This document shows, piece after piece, positions 42,085-50,473 of a stretch of 64,000 bases of DNA. The notes under the pieces were generated by a model, which saw only the letters and a program-made list of their open reading frames with translations, did not search any database and was not told where the DNA came from. The stretch covers positions 32,778-96,777 of the forward strand of contig CAZCDS010000021.1 in NCBI GenBank assembly GCA_964497585.1, given 5' to 3'. Origin of the DNA: CAZCDS01 sp964497585 (GTDB taxonomy: Bacteria > Desulfobacterota > Desulfomonilia > Desulfomonilales > Desulfomonilaceae). The translations under genes were made by a program, and so were the position numbers. Numbering within the stretch: the first letter of the stretch is position 1; every line of letters starts with the position of its first letter.

Positions 42085-44148
42085 TTACCCTGCCCTACAG
42101 ATCCCGTATATGGTATCGCATGCCTCGGCGTACATCGCTTCGATCCAGTCCTCTGGGCGGGGGTATTCTGTGAGCAGTGAGCCACATTCCGGGCACACGC
42201 GCATCTTTCCCAGCTTGCGGAGGAGTCTCTGGATCGTGGCCACGTACGTGGCGTGGCTCCAGGTGAGCGGCGATACCGACAGGGGGGCGCCCGTGATGGG
42301 ATTGACCTGCTCCGCCAGCACTCCCGATGGGAGCGCGTGATCCGCGACCCATGTGAGCAATTCGATGGCTTTCTGTACATTGGACTCGTCGACAGCCCTG
42401 TCGATCAGATAATCAGCGAACCAGAGCGTGCAGATGAACCAGGGGTTGCCCGGCACGTCGCTGCTCACCCGGTGGTAGTAGTCATCCTCGTATCGTGCCA
42501 TTCCGCCTACCGCGGTTTTTGCCCACAGCCTCTTGCGAAGGTCTTCCATCGTCGCCGCGATCTTGGGGTCGTCCGCAGCGTAGAGTCCGAACGCGAAGAG
42601 CCCCCACACACTGGCGTCGCGCGTGGGGTCTACGTCGATCTCCCCGTTGTCGTTCCGGGAGATCATGCGGCAAAATCGACCGAGCTCCTCGCGCCACAGA
42701 TGCGTTGATGCCGCATCACGAATCTCAGCGGCAACCTTGCGGTAATGGTGCGCTCTCTGCTCCTCACCGAAGACTGTGCAGAAGAGTGACGCCGCGGTGA
42801 TACCGCCGAAAACAGCCGCCACGGTGAAACTTAGATGGCCCCGCCGCTCCTCCCAGAGGTCATAGGAAGCAGCAGGCAGACCGGTCTCTTGGTCGCGGTA
42901 TCGGCACATGAAATCGGCTGCGAGCTTCACAAAAGATTTGTACAGTGGCTTGATAAACTCGACGTCGCGGTACCGGACGAAGTGGTGCCAGAGAGCCCAG
43001 ACGACGAGAGCAGTCTCGTCCTCCTGGATCGGTAGTTGCCGTTCTCCCTTTGACTCCCAGGGATGCCAGGAAGATGCGAGCGTACCGTCGGGATTGTACT
43101 TGTGCAGGAGATACCCGTCGGGTTCGATGATCCCCGCGACGAACTTGTAGAAATCTGCGGCGATCGCGGGATAGCCTGCCCTGTCCATGGCGTTTGCCAC
43201 GAGGGCACCGTCACGGGGCCAGACGTACGAATAAGTGTCACGATTGAACTGCACGATATCGGAATCATTAGCCGCGAGGATTCCACCGTGCCGGTCGATC
43301 TGCGTTCGCAGCACGAGCAAGCTCCGCCGATAGAGTGAGGCCAGTTCGTCGGGAATCAGATCCAGGCGAGGAGTCTCCTTGTTCACCCAGAGGCGCCAAT
43401 AGTCCGCCGTGCGCCTGATCAACACGGCTGGATGCTTCTCTTTTGTCGTTGCGTCAAGGCGGCGGACCTCGTCCCAATTCTCACCCGCTGCCAACCAGAA
43501 ATAGCCGGTTTCTCGAGAGGTCCCGTCGACCGTTAGCGCGAGACAGACTACCGAGTCGACCGATCCTTGGGAAATGGCATTGCCGGAAAGAACTCCGTCT
43601 TCAGCGTCTCGGAAGGTGCCTTCCTTTTCACCGTGTCCCTTTTGGCCGGTGGCGTAGCTCCACAGGCCTTCCGCTTTCTCGGTCCGCCCGTTCACCAGGA
43701 AATATCGGGAACCCTTGTAGTGGACGATCCCCCCGGTTTTTGGATCAAACGCTGCGGTATCCCCGACATCGTTTCCCGAAATGTTGAAATCGATCGAGGA
43801 AAAGAGCCTGATCTCCCTCCCTTCGCTGCGGAGGTTTTCCACGGTGATCTCTCTCACAAGCACGTTCTCGTGGAAGTCTACCGCGTCGTGGCATTCGATG
43901 AGGATCCCGAGTTCGCGATGATAAAGGTGCACTTCGGTGACGAGGGTCTCCTCCCGGTATTTGAGCTCTCGTTTCCAGGAGTCTCCGATCCACGAGAACT
44001 CCCCGTCAACCCACAGGCCCAGTTTGCAGGAGTTGCCTCCAACATGATTCTCCTGACCCACGTGAGGGAAGTAGAGGTCCCGTATTGCATAATCCCGGTC
44101 GAAACAGACCAGCAGCGCGCCATTGCCCACAGGGATGTCTCTCGGCAT
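42085..44148 (-). CDS. Glycoside hydrolase family 15 enzyme (glucoamylase or trehalase type)
   Basis: 687 aa. An N-terminal beta-sandwich of about 260 residues precedes the (alpha/alpha)6 catalytic domain. YVWPRDGA, SYDLWEERRGHLSFTVA (general acid Glu region) and SGVLAEQVNPITGAPLSVSPLTWSHA (general base Glu region) are the GH15 signatures. It hydrolyses alpha-glucosidic bonds inside the cell (no signal peptide). Because glgX-treY-treZ lie 10 kb away, degradation of trehalose or glycogen fragments is plausible; the sequence does not decide between them. AGGAGG precedes ATG 44148. A Cys pair near the end (VCPECG) could bind zinc. Confidence 0.88.
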   Translation of the reverse strand: MPRDIPVGNGALLVCFDRDYAIRDLYFPHVGQENHVGGNSCKLGLWVDGEFSWIGDSWKRELKYREETLVTEVHLYHRELGILIECHDAVDFHENVLVREITVENLRSEGREIRLFSSIDFNISGNDVGDTAAFDPKTGGIVHYKGSRYFLVNGRTEKAEGLWSYATGQKGHGEKEGTFRDAEDGVLSGNAISQGSVDSVVCLALTVDGTSRETGYFWLAAGENWDEVRRLDATTKEKHPAVLIRRTADYWRLWVNKETPRLDLIPDELASLYRRSLLVLRTQIDRHGGILAANDSDIVQFNRDTYSYVWPRDGALVANAMDRAGYPAIAADFYKFVAGIIEPDGYLLHKYNPDGTLASSWHPWESKGERQLPIQEDETALVVWALWHHFVRYRDVEFIKPLYKSFVKLAADFMCRYRDQETGLPAASYDLWEERRGHLSFTVAAVFGGITAASLFCTVFGEEQRAHHYRKVAAEIRDAASTHLWREELGRFCRMISRNDNGEIDVDPTRDASVWGLFAFGLYAADDPKIAATMEDLRKRLWAKTAVGGMARYEDDYYHRVSSDVPGNPWFICTLWFADYLIDRAVDESNVQKAIELLTWVADHALPSGVLAEQVNPITGAPLSVSPLTWSHATYVATIQRLLRKLGKMRVCPECGSLLTEYPRPEDWIEAMYAEACDTIYGICRAG

Positions 44149-44301
44149 GGTGAAGCCTCCTTGGAAACTCGATGGGACGTTATCTTACTTCATGCGTGCT
44201 TCACGGTGAAGCTTGGTCGCCCACATTTCGAGCGGCCGCGAAGGTTCCCCCAAGAGCCTCAGGAAGCGACAGGTCGCGTGGCATGAATCTCGGCGCAACG
44301 G

Positions 44302-44329
44302 TTGACGGTCCAAATCCGGTGCGTACATT
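44302..44329 (+). promoter_or_regulatory. Weak sigma-70-like promoter before the selenoprotein gene
   Basis: TTGACG, 16-bp spacer, TACATT, 72 bp before ATG 44401. Both boxes deviate from consensus. Confidence 0.35.
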
Positions 44330-44400
44330 GAATGGAGGCAGAGAAATGTTGAGGGGAGAGTCGGTTCGAGACTGCTCCTCCGCCCAAGCGAGGTGAAACC

Positions 44401-44973
44401 ATGGCTGACAAGATCGTATGGCTCGGCGCGATGGAAGACGCGATGGGCAGGGCCAAATCGGAAGGCAAGCCCATTCTTCTGGATTTCTTCAACCCTGGCT
44501 GAATCGGCTGCCAACAGATGGGTGCAGTTACGTATCCGGACGAAGGTGTAATCCGATTCATCAATGACCATCTCATCCCCCTGCAAGTTTCCTTTGACCA
44601 CAAACCACTGGCCGCGGATTTTGACGTTCATTGGACGCCGACCCTCGTGACCCTTGACACGGACGGCAAAGAGCATCACCGCACGGTCGGCTTCTTGTCG
44701 CCCGACGAGTTGATCCCGTCCTTGCTCCTCGGCATGGGCAAGACTGCGTTCGACACCGGGAGGTACGCAGAGGCGATAACATATTTCGACCGAATTCTCG
44801 CGGACTACGGGAAGACTGATTCAGCCGCTGAAGCCACTTTCTTCAGGGGGGTAGCGCGGTACAAGAACTCCGGTGACCCGAAACCGCTGAGAGAGGCGTA
44901 CGATACCCTTACCGCAGAGTATCCTGACAGCGAGTGGACCAAACGGGCCTATCCCTATCGGCTGATAGAGTAA
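44401..44973 (+). CDS. Thioredoxin-fold selenoprotein (UxxC) with TPR-like tail, UGA read as Sec
   Basis: 190 aa if the in-frame TGA at 44500-44502 is selenocysteine 34. The sequence around it reads LLDFFNPG-U-IGCQQMGAVTYP, exactly where thioredoxin-like proteins have CxxC. Downstream the frame stays open and conserved: cis-Pro motif HWTPTLVTLD, then a helical tail (KTAFDTGRYAEAITYFDRIL…) like one TPR. GAGGTG lies 7 nt before ATG 44401, and no comparable start exists after the TGA. A weak hairpin (CTGC 44508-44511 with GCAG 44524-44527) lies 5 nt after UGA, where a bacterial SECIS should be. Gene finders will report only the fragment from 44518. Probably a thiol-disulfide or peroxide-handling enzyme of the cytoplasm. 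Confidence 0.85.
44500..44527 (+). promoter_or_regulatory. UGA selenocysteine codon with candidate SECIS stem
   Basis: TGA at 44500, then CTGC…GCAG pairing with a 12-nt loop containing G-rich AGATGGGT. The stem is only 4 bp (more with a bulge), so the SECIS itself is weakly supported. Confidence 0.45.
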
Positions 44974-45102
44974 TACAAGCAGTATCCCACATGGTACCGC
45001 CGGAAGTGAGGTGAGCTTGTCCAAGAAAGTCCACCGGGAGTACTTCCGGGAAATCTCAGGACGACCGGTCTCCGGTGGGGATGCGAAGGCGCAGGAATTA
45101 TG

Positions 45103-45129
45103 GCAGGACCGGCAATACGCCGGTCCTGC
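45103..45129. terminator. Perfect 11-bp hairpin between convergent genes
   Basis: GCAGGACCGGC-AATAC-GCCGGTCCTGC between the selenoprotein gene and the convergent FKBP gene. No T-run, but position and stability suit a bidirectional transcription barrier. Confidence 0.6.
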
Positions 45130-45256
45130 GCTCCTATAAGGATCGTCCCTGCAGGTTTTCTCCCGTTTCAGACGGCTATCCCGTCGTGCACCGTTCAGGA
45201 GGGTCAGATCAGAGAGGCTTTCCTGTCCGGGGCTTCTTCAGGGCAGGCCGGGAAGG

Positions 45257-45685
45257 TCAAACGATTTCTACGAGTTCAAGGTCGAATATGACCTCTTGGC
45301 CGGCCAGGGGATGGTTGGCGTCGAGGGTTATGGTGGAACCTTCGACCTTCGCAACCGTTGCCACGACTTCCCTGCCCTGCTGGTCGAGGAACTTCACTCG
45401 TTGACCCACGACCAGGTTTGTAAGTTCGGGACGATCGCGGCGATCGGCCTTCAACATCAGTTCATCCCGTTTCTCTCCATAGGCCTTGTGAGGAGGCAAA
45501 CGGACCGTCTTCGATTCGCCCTCGCTCATCCCGACTAACGCTTCTTCGATTCCGGGAATCACTTTGCCACTTCCCACCGTCAACTCTGCCGACGAGCCGC
45601 CGGAGGAGGACGCGAACTCCTCTCCGTCCGGAGATCGCCCGCGGAAGTGGATTCGGACAGTGTCTCCTTGCTGTACTGATGCCAT
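45257..45685 (-). CDS. FKBP-type peptidyl-prolyl isomerase, SlyD-like (copy 1)
   Basis: 142 aa, no signal peptide. FKBP half-domains (GDTVRIHFRGRSPDGEEFAS; KVIPGIEEALVGMSEGESKTVRLPPHKAYGE) flank an inserted IF/chaperone domain (TNLVVGQRVKFLDQQGREVVATVAKVEGSTITLDANHPLAG), closing with FDLELVEIV. It is a cytosolic prolyl isomerase/chaperone. It lacks the His-rich metal tail of E. coli SlyD. GAGGAG precedes ATG 45685. A sigma-54-like promoter lies 191 bp upstream on its strand. Homologous to 49821-50255. Confidence 0.92.
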   Translation of the reverse strand: MASVQQGDTVRIHFRGRSPDGEEFASSSGGSSAELTVGSGKVIPGIEEALVGMSEGESKTVRLPPHKAYGEKRDELMLKADRRDRPELTNLVVGQRVKFLDQQGREVVATVAKVEGSTITLDANHPLAGQEVIFDLELVEIV

Positions 45686-45875
45686 TGCTCATCTCCTCGA
45701 TAGGACAGCGGCGGCCGCGGAAATTTTGGCCTGAGCCGCTGGTCATATGTGTTTCGCGTTCCCGCGAGCCACGCCGGGCCTTCTCACCAAAGCTCGGCAC
45801 GCTCTCAGCTTCTCGCGGCGTTTTGCGGCAGTCGTCTGTTCTTTTCAGCGATTGCCACCACCCAACATCGGTTGG

Positions 45876-45891
45876 TGCACGTTCCGTGCCG
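45876..45891 (-). promoter_or_regulatory. Sigma-54 (-24/-12) promoter for FKBP copy 1
   Basis: Minus strand CGGCACGGAACGTGCA: GG and GC dinucleotides exactly 10 nt apart, matching TGGCAC-N5-TTGCA at most positions. It lies 191 bp before the FKBP start, with the palindrome at 46063-46081 about 180 bp upstream of it. Confidence 0.6.
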
Positions 45892-46062
45892 ATTTTGGGA
45901 CAGGAATCGAAAAATCAGTAATCTCAGCATACTAAAGCAGCGGTCCCTTATGAAGCGGCTTTGTGATCGGGGTGCAGCGCGTTGCGCTCTCTCCGATTGT
46001 CGCACTCTCTGACAGACCCTGTGGGATAACTACGTGGTTTCAGATGCTTGGATTGAGGCGTA

Positions 46063-46081
46063 GTGTCCTAATGTCGGACAC
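46063..46081. promoter_or_regulatory. Candidate enhancer site GTGTC-N9-GACAC (copy 1)
   Basis: GTGTCCTAATGTCGGACAC, 19 bp with matching 6-bp arms. It shares the GTGTC-N9-GACAC frame with 48563-48581 on the other side of the sigma-54 activator gene. Confidence 0.55.
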
Positions 46082-46215
46082 CTTGCTTCAACGTCCTGGG
46101 ACGCGATCGTGCACGACCGATCTTTGATTGGAAAATCTTTGGCTTTGCCCACCGCTGACTGAAGAAGAAAGGGAGAGAGGATTGGCTTTCGGGTGGCCGT
46201 CAGAGGGAACAGCGT

Positions 46216-48003
46216 CTAGCTGAGCATGTCCGGTGCAATTCTAAAGCGCTTGATATAGCGGTACAAAGCGTCCCGGGAGATTCCCATGACTGCGGCCGCT
46301 TCCTTCTTGTTGCCCTTTGTGCGACGCAGGGCTTCCATGCACATAACCTTGGTTATCTCGTCGGTAACTTGACGTAAGGTCCAATTGGACGGAAAAGGAA
46401 GATCACGACCCCACTCATCAGCGCTGGAGGCATGAGAGGGCAGCTTCAGATCAAGGGTTCCGCCATTCCACAACATGAGCGCTCGTTCAATGACGTTGCG
46501 AAGTTCCCTGACATTCCCGGGCCACGCATAGGCTTTCAGCCCGGCGGTCTGAGAAGGGTCTATCGGCGGCACTTCCGGGAGCTGCATCTGAAGAGCGAGT
46601 TCGTGCACGATCTCTTCCAAAAGCCTCGGAATATCTTCTTGACGTTCCCGCAGGGAGGGAACACGTATCGCCAGAACATTCAGTCTGTAGAATAGGGGCT
46701 CAAGGAACCTCCCTGCAGCAACTTCGGTTGCAAGGTCTCTGTGCGTAGCTGCCATGAGCCGTGCGTCCACGGTGACGCTTTTCCGTCCTCCCACGCGAAG
46801 GAAAGACCGCGTGTCCAGAAAGGCCAGGAGCTTCGCCTGCAGGGGAAGCGGAAGCTCGCCAATTTCATTGAGGAGCAGGGTTCCTCCCTCAGCCAGTTCG
46901 AGCATTCCTTTCTTTCTTCCCCGGGCTCCGGTGAAGGCGCCTGCCTCGTGGCCGAACAGCTCCGACTCAGCCAACTCCGAGGGTAAGGCCGCGCAATTGA
47001 GCGCAAAATACGGACTGTTGGACCGTTCCGAATGATCGTGTATCCACCGGGCCAAGTAGTCCTTTCCACTGCCGCTTTCGCCGAGGAGCAAGACTATGCC
47101 GTCGGTGGCGGCGATCCTCGCCGCCTGGCTCAAGGTGGATCTCATGGCCTTCGATGGATATTTCTGCCCTGAAACCGTAACTCGCGGCTTGGCCTTGGTA
47201 CGCTCCGTTATGTTACGGCAAAGACAGCATATTCCAATGATTTCATTCCTCGCGTTTCTGATCGGCACCCGTGTGTCAAGGAACGTGAGAGACTCTCCTC
47301 GTATCTTTCTCGTGTGTTCGTCCTCCACCGTGTGCCCCTGAAAAGCTCTCTGGTCCCAACGGCGAATCTGTTTGGCGGCTCGGGATTCGTAGAGCTCTTC
47401 CTCCCGGGATCCGATCAGTTGTTTCGCGCTGATGTTGAACAGTCTCTCCATGGCCGGGTTGACATCCGTCAACCTCAGGTCCAGGTCCTTCGTGAATATC
47501 AAGTCCGGTGAAGCCTGGAATATGGCTCGGAAACGTTCCTCAGATACCACGGCGGTTTCTTGGGCGACCTTCACCGGTGTGAGATCCCGGATAGCGGTGA
47601 TCTTGGCCGTTCCTTCCTCGCGGGGAAGCGATTTACTTGAGATTTCCACCGGGACGCTTGTGCCGTCTTCTCGGAGCAATTCAGCTTCGATAGAGCTTTC
47701 TTCCTCCGACAGCAGCCTCGACTCGGCAACCTCCGGCTGCTCATCCGGAACCAGATCACCGAATTCCATGCCCACGAGATCCGACGGATCACGCTTGGCA
47801 ATGGATGCGATCGTATCGTCACTCTCGACAATGACCCCGTCCCTGGTGACAACGATGCCGTCGAGAGAAGCCGCAGCGACCTTCTGATAGCGATCCTCAG
47901 CCTTCTCCAGCGCCCCCGTGGCCGCCTCAAGTTCCTCCACGCGCCCACGCAGTGCCTTCAACTCCGAAAGGAGCTGACTCTTGGTCTTGTCCTCATCACT
48001 CAT
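46216..48003 (-). CDS. PAS-PAS sigma-54-dependent transcriptional activator
   Basis: 595 aa. A short coiled coil (1-40) leads into two PAS domains (about 40-145 and 155-265). The AAA+ domain carries Walker A GESGSGK (308-314), GAFTGA sigma-54 contact loop (355-360) and Walker B LLLNEIGEL (376-384, Asn in place of the usual Asp before Glu). The Fis-type HTH is at the end (KKEAAAVMGISRDALYRYIKRF). There is no receiver domain, so it is sensed directly through PAS, possibly with bound cofactor. The sites at 46063 and 48563 flank the gene, and sigma-54-like promoters drive the genes on both sides. Confidence 0.93.
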   Translation of the reverse strand: MSDEDKTKSQLLSELKALRGRVEELEAATGALEKAEDRYQKVAAASLDGIVVTRDGVIVESDDTIASIAKRDPSDLVGMEFGDLVPDEQPEVAESRLLSEEESSIEAELLREDGTSVPVEISSKSLPREEGTAKITAIRDLTPVKVAQETAVVSEERFRAIFQASPDLIFTKDLDLRLTDVNPAMERLFNISAKQLIGSREEELYESRAAKQIRRWDQRAFQGHTVEDEHTRKIRGESLTFLDTRVPIRNARNEIIGICCLCRNITERTKAKPRVTVSGQKYPSKAMRSTLSQAARIAATDGIVLLLGESGSGKDYLARWIHDHSERSNSPYFALNCAALPSELAESELFGHEAGAFTGARGRKKGMLELAEGGTLLLNEIGELPLPLQAKLLAFLDTRSFLRVGGRKSVTVDARLMAATHRDLATEVAAGRFLEPLFYRLNVLAIRVPSLRERQEDIPRLLEEIVHELALQMQLPEVPPIDPSQTAGLKAYAWPGNVRELRNVIERALMLWNGGTLDLKLPSHASSADEWGRDLPFPSNWTLRQVTDEITKVMCMEALRRTKGNKKEAAAVMGISRDALYRYIKRFRIAPDMLS

Positions 48004-48562
48004 AGCTGCCTCGTTCTCGGCGGGTTTCCCAGAAATCAGAACCCCGAACCGTCGTGTCCAGCCACGCTCGCCGCCCTCGTCCCATTATACGTTCAAAGTC
48101 AAAGATATACCGGTCTCAACCTGTACCGCAAGACCAATCGGCAACGCCCTTCCGGAACGCAAATTGTCAGCAGCCTTTGACCCTTGTAGAATTCCTGTCG
48201 CCGACTTTTCACTCTGACTCAGGAGGTTTTACCGCCTGCACGGTCATGACCGCCTCGCTCCCCTGACGCGCTGCGACAGTACATGAACGGACCGTCCCCT
48301 ATGAGCCCTCGCTCGTGAACGCTCGATCTCACTTCGTGTTCGGCACGAGGATAGAGCAGAGGCGAGACAGTATTCCTAATGCAGGCGATTTCAACACGAT
48401 ATCCACCAGTACGCCATTCGACTCGTGGTATGAGGTGAGCCTCCGGGCGGAGGCCGTCGGGGGGCTGAGGGTCAGGATTTTGCACCAATCGAGGAGCCGT
48501 GGCTGAGAATCTGACATGCTTCAAGACGAGAAGACTGCAAACGGCGCGGGGTTGGCGGTGAC

Positions 48563-48581
48563 GTGTCTTATGATAAGACAC
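48563..48581. promoter_or_regulatory. Candidate enhancer site GTGTC-N9-GACAC (copy 2)
   Basis: GTGTCTTATGATAAGACAC, a perfect palindrome around TGA, centred about 117 bp upstream of the -24 element at 48689. That is the typical spacing for a sigma-54 activator binding site. Confidence 0.6.
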
Positions 48582-48688
48582 TGACGGACCAAACAAAAGA
48601 CGTGCTCATGGGTGCAGCTCACTGTGCGTCTCACTTAACATCCCCATTTTCAATCCCTTGCCCATCGCCCGAGGGTCGCGCTGGTACC

Positions 48689-48704
48689 TGGCACGGTCCG
48701 TGCA
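48689..48704 (+). promoter_or_regulatory. Sigma-54 (-24/-12) promoter upstream of the CsbD-like genes
   Basis: TGGCACGGTCCGTGCA: perfect TGGCAC, GG and GC 10 nt apart. It lies 148 bp before ATG 48852 and is the strongest sigma-54 match in the window. Confidence 0.75.
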
Positions 48705-48851
48705 TAATCCTCAACCGGGTGCAGTCCCAGAGATAATGGCGCGGCAAACCTTCACTGGCCTGAAAAATCGCTGAACCGAAAGGCCAGGACGATTCAGGAT
48801 GCCGCTCGAGCAGTGTGGTGCTCGGTTGAAACACCAAGGAAAGGAGGCGTG

Positions 48852-49175
48852 ATGTTCTTCGAGAAGCGGATCGACACCTTGATCGAAGCAGGTTGGCACC
48901 TCCTGAACAGCGATTTTGATGAGACCGACTTTCTCCGTTGGAATCGCCACGCACAGAAGTGCGTCTGTGACTTACTTGGATCGGATCATCCCTACGCGGA
49001 GCAATTCAGCGAACTGGCGATCCACAGAGATAAGGTATCCGTACTTTCGGGACAAGGGATTCTGGAGGCCACCAAACATCAGGCGATTAAGAAGGATTGG
49101 GCCGGCTTTGCCAACAGGGCTCTCAAAGCAAGTCGCTCAACGCCTAGGATGCTCAGAAAAGGAATGCAGCAATGA
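48852..49175 (+). CDS. Hypothetical small protein, first gene of the sigma-54 operon
   Basis: 107 aa from ATG 48852 (AGGAGG 6 nt upstream). Mostly helical, with RWNRHAQKCVCDLLGSDHPYAEQF in the middle and a C-terminal Gly-containing SVLSGQGILEATKH. A helix-type domain often found in short Desulfobacterota proteins seems likely, but I cannot name it. Its stop overlaps the ATG of the following 53-aa ORF (ATGA), so the two are translationally coupled. Confidence 0.65.
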   Translation: MFFEKRIDTLIEAGWHLLNSDFDETDFLRWNRHAQKCVCDLLGSDHPYAEQFSELAIHRDKVSVLSGQGILEATKHQAIKKDWAGFANRALKASRSTPRMLRKGMQQ

Positions 49176-49333
49176 ACTCAAAGTTCGTCAGAGGGAACCT
49201 GCTCATGTTTGTAGGCAGAATACAAGAGGCCTGGGGGAGACTCACCGGCCGTCGAGGGCTGTTCCTGGAGGGAAAGAGAAAACAGCATGTTGGATACATC
49301 CTTCGCAACTATGAGGGTGATCGTACCGGCTGA
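49172..49333 (+). CDS. CsbD-like 53-aa protein
   Basis: ATG 49172 overlaps the upstream stop codon (ATGA). The product has the CsbD pattern G-x3-E-x-W-G-x-L-T-G followed by G-K-x3-x-V-G (residues about 15-45: GRIQEAWGRLTGRRGLFLEG, then KRKQHVGYILRNYEG). CsbD is a small general-stress protein of unknown mechanism in Bacillus and elsewhere. It is shorter than the family norm of 60-70 residues, with no signal peptide. Another CsbD-like gene lies 135 bp downstream. Confidence 0.55.
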   Translation: MNSKFVRGNLLMFVGRIQEAWGRLTGRRGLFLEGKRKQHVGYILRNYEGDRTG

Positions 49334-49468
49334 AAGGTCCAGAAAAGAATCGAAACAGAGGAGTAGAACAGTCACGGGATCGGGTTGACCGCGTCTCCCG
49401 GTTGGGGAGTCCACGACAAGGAGATTGTCTCTTGTCAAAAGAGAAACTCATTGGTGATTGGAGGGGAA

Positions 49469-49681
49469 ATGTTCAAGCATCGTGTGCACGGATGCTGGCT
49501 GGAGTTGAAGGGACGGATCAAGCGAGGATGGGGAGAGGTAACCCGCAATCGAAGGTGCCACAGGGAAGGAGAGTACGAACGGTTGATCGGATTGATGCTG
49601 CAAATGACCGGGATCTCGCGCGATCAAGCAGAGAAACGTTTGGGCGGCCAGGATTTGGAGTCCGCCCGGATCAAAACCTAA
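49469..49681 (+). CDS. CsbD-family stress protein
   Basis: 70 aa from ATG 49469 (GGAGGGG 4 nt upstream). MFKHRVHGCWLELKGRIKRGWGEVTRNRR, then YERLIGLMLQMTGISRDQAEKRL matches the CsbD fold of two helical halves (V-x-G-x-W-x-x-L-K-G-x-I-K-x-x-W-G, then G-x5-G-I-S-x-D-x-A-E). General-stress family of unknown mechanism. Likely in the transcript beginning at the sigma-54 promoter 48689. Confidence 0.75.
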   Translation: MFKHRVHGCWLELKGRIKRGWGEVTRNRRCHREGEYERLIGLMLQMTGISRDQAEKRLGGQDLESARIKT

Positions 49682-49820
49682 GGTCCTACGTGCCGCCTGG
49701 GCAAGCTGCGGCAAAAGTGGCCCGGTCCGCACCCGTGCTCCCCATCATGGAAGCGGTAAATAGTGCGCCATGGCTCGACTGATCGTAGTGTGACCGTTCC
49801 AAGCACAAAGGAGTAAGAAT

Positions 49821-50255
49821 ATGAGACAAGCCCAGCAAGGGGACACAGTGAGGGTCCACTATTCCGGCATGACAAAAGACGGCTCGGTACTTATTTCATC
49901 ACTCGAAAACGAGGCTGTGGAATTCACCATCGGTGAAGGAGACCAGATACAGGGCCTTGAACAGGCAGTCATAGGAATGAAGCCCGGAGAGAAAAAACGA
50001 TCCGAGGTCCCCGTGGAAAAAGGCTATGGCCCCTATCACGAAGAATTGGTCACGACAATAGATAGCGACCATCTCCCGGACGGACTCGAGCCCGACGTGG
50101 GCCAGATCCTCATGATAGACCTCCCGGAGGACAAAACGGTGACGGTGTGGGTCAGAGAGGTCTCGGATTCGACCATAACCGTGGATGCCAATCACCCTTT
50201 GGCAGGCAAAGATCTCCTCTTTGACATCGAGCTGGTCGGTATTGTCGACCAGTAG
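49821..50255 (+). CDS. FKBP-type peptidyl-prolyl isomerase, SlyD-like (copy 2)
   Basis: 144 aa, same architecture as copy 1: FKBP halves (GDTVRVHYSGMTKDGSVLISS; QIQGLEQAVIGMKPGEKKRSEVPVEKGYGPYHEEL) around an insert-in-flap domain, ending LLFDIELVGIV. AAGGAG lies 9 nt before ATG 49821. Cytosolic prolyl isomerase/chaperone. Together with the CsbD genes it looks like a protein-folding and stress operon; the 139-bp gap to the CsbD gene holds no obvious terminator. Confidence 0.92.
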   Translation: MRQAQQGDTVRVHYSGMTKDGSVLISSLENEAVEFTIGEGDQIQGLEQAVIGMKPGEKKRSEVPVEKGYGPYHEELVTTIDSDHLPDGLEPDVGQILMIDLPEDKTVTVWVREVSDSTITVDANHPLAGKDLLFDIELVGIVDQ

Positions 50256-50305
50256 CGCTCCGTACGGTTGCCATTCTTCTACAGCACCCTGAGGGAGCAA
50301 CTGAC

Positions 50306-50321
50306 CGGGACATCCATTGCC
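50306..50321 (+). promoter_or_regulatory. Weaker sigma-54-like promoter before the gene at 50474
   Basis: CGGGACATCCATTGCC: GG and GC 10 nt apart, perfect TTGC at -12, imperfect -24. 153 bp upstream of GTG 50474, a similar distance to that of the 48689 promoter to its gene. Confidence 0.4.
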
Positions 50322-50473
50322 CGGTGCAATAGCGGTCGCGGCGGAACTCCAACCCGGTCTCCTTCCGGTTCTTCACACGGCAGAGGATGTGACGGCTTCC
50401 GGGTCGTCTGCTCAGCGCACCAGGTCCAATGCAAACGCCATAAAGAAATGCCCTGAAAGGAGGTGATTCATTC

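Larger units (their letters stand above)
45686..46215. other. Intergenic region with sigma-54 promoter and palindrome
   Basis: Upstream of the leftward FKBP gene. It contains the promoter at 45876-45891 and the palindrome at 46063-46081. No gene is seen. Confidence 0.5.
48004..48851. other. Intergenic region with sigma-54 promoter and palindrome
   Basis: 848 bp with no supported gene. It contains the palindrome at 48563-48581 and the sigma-54 promoter at 48689-48704. The stretch 48004-48500 shows only scattered short ORFs of random composition. Confidence 0.5.

Noticed and set aside
49700..49760. TGGCCCGGTCCGCAC as a sigma-54 promoter for FKBP copy 2
   Set aside because: It has TGG and GGTCC but no GC at the required 10-nt distance from GG.
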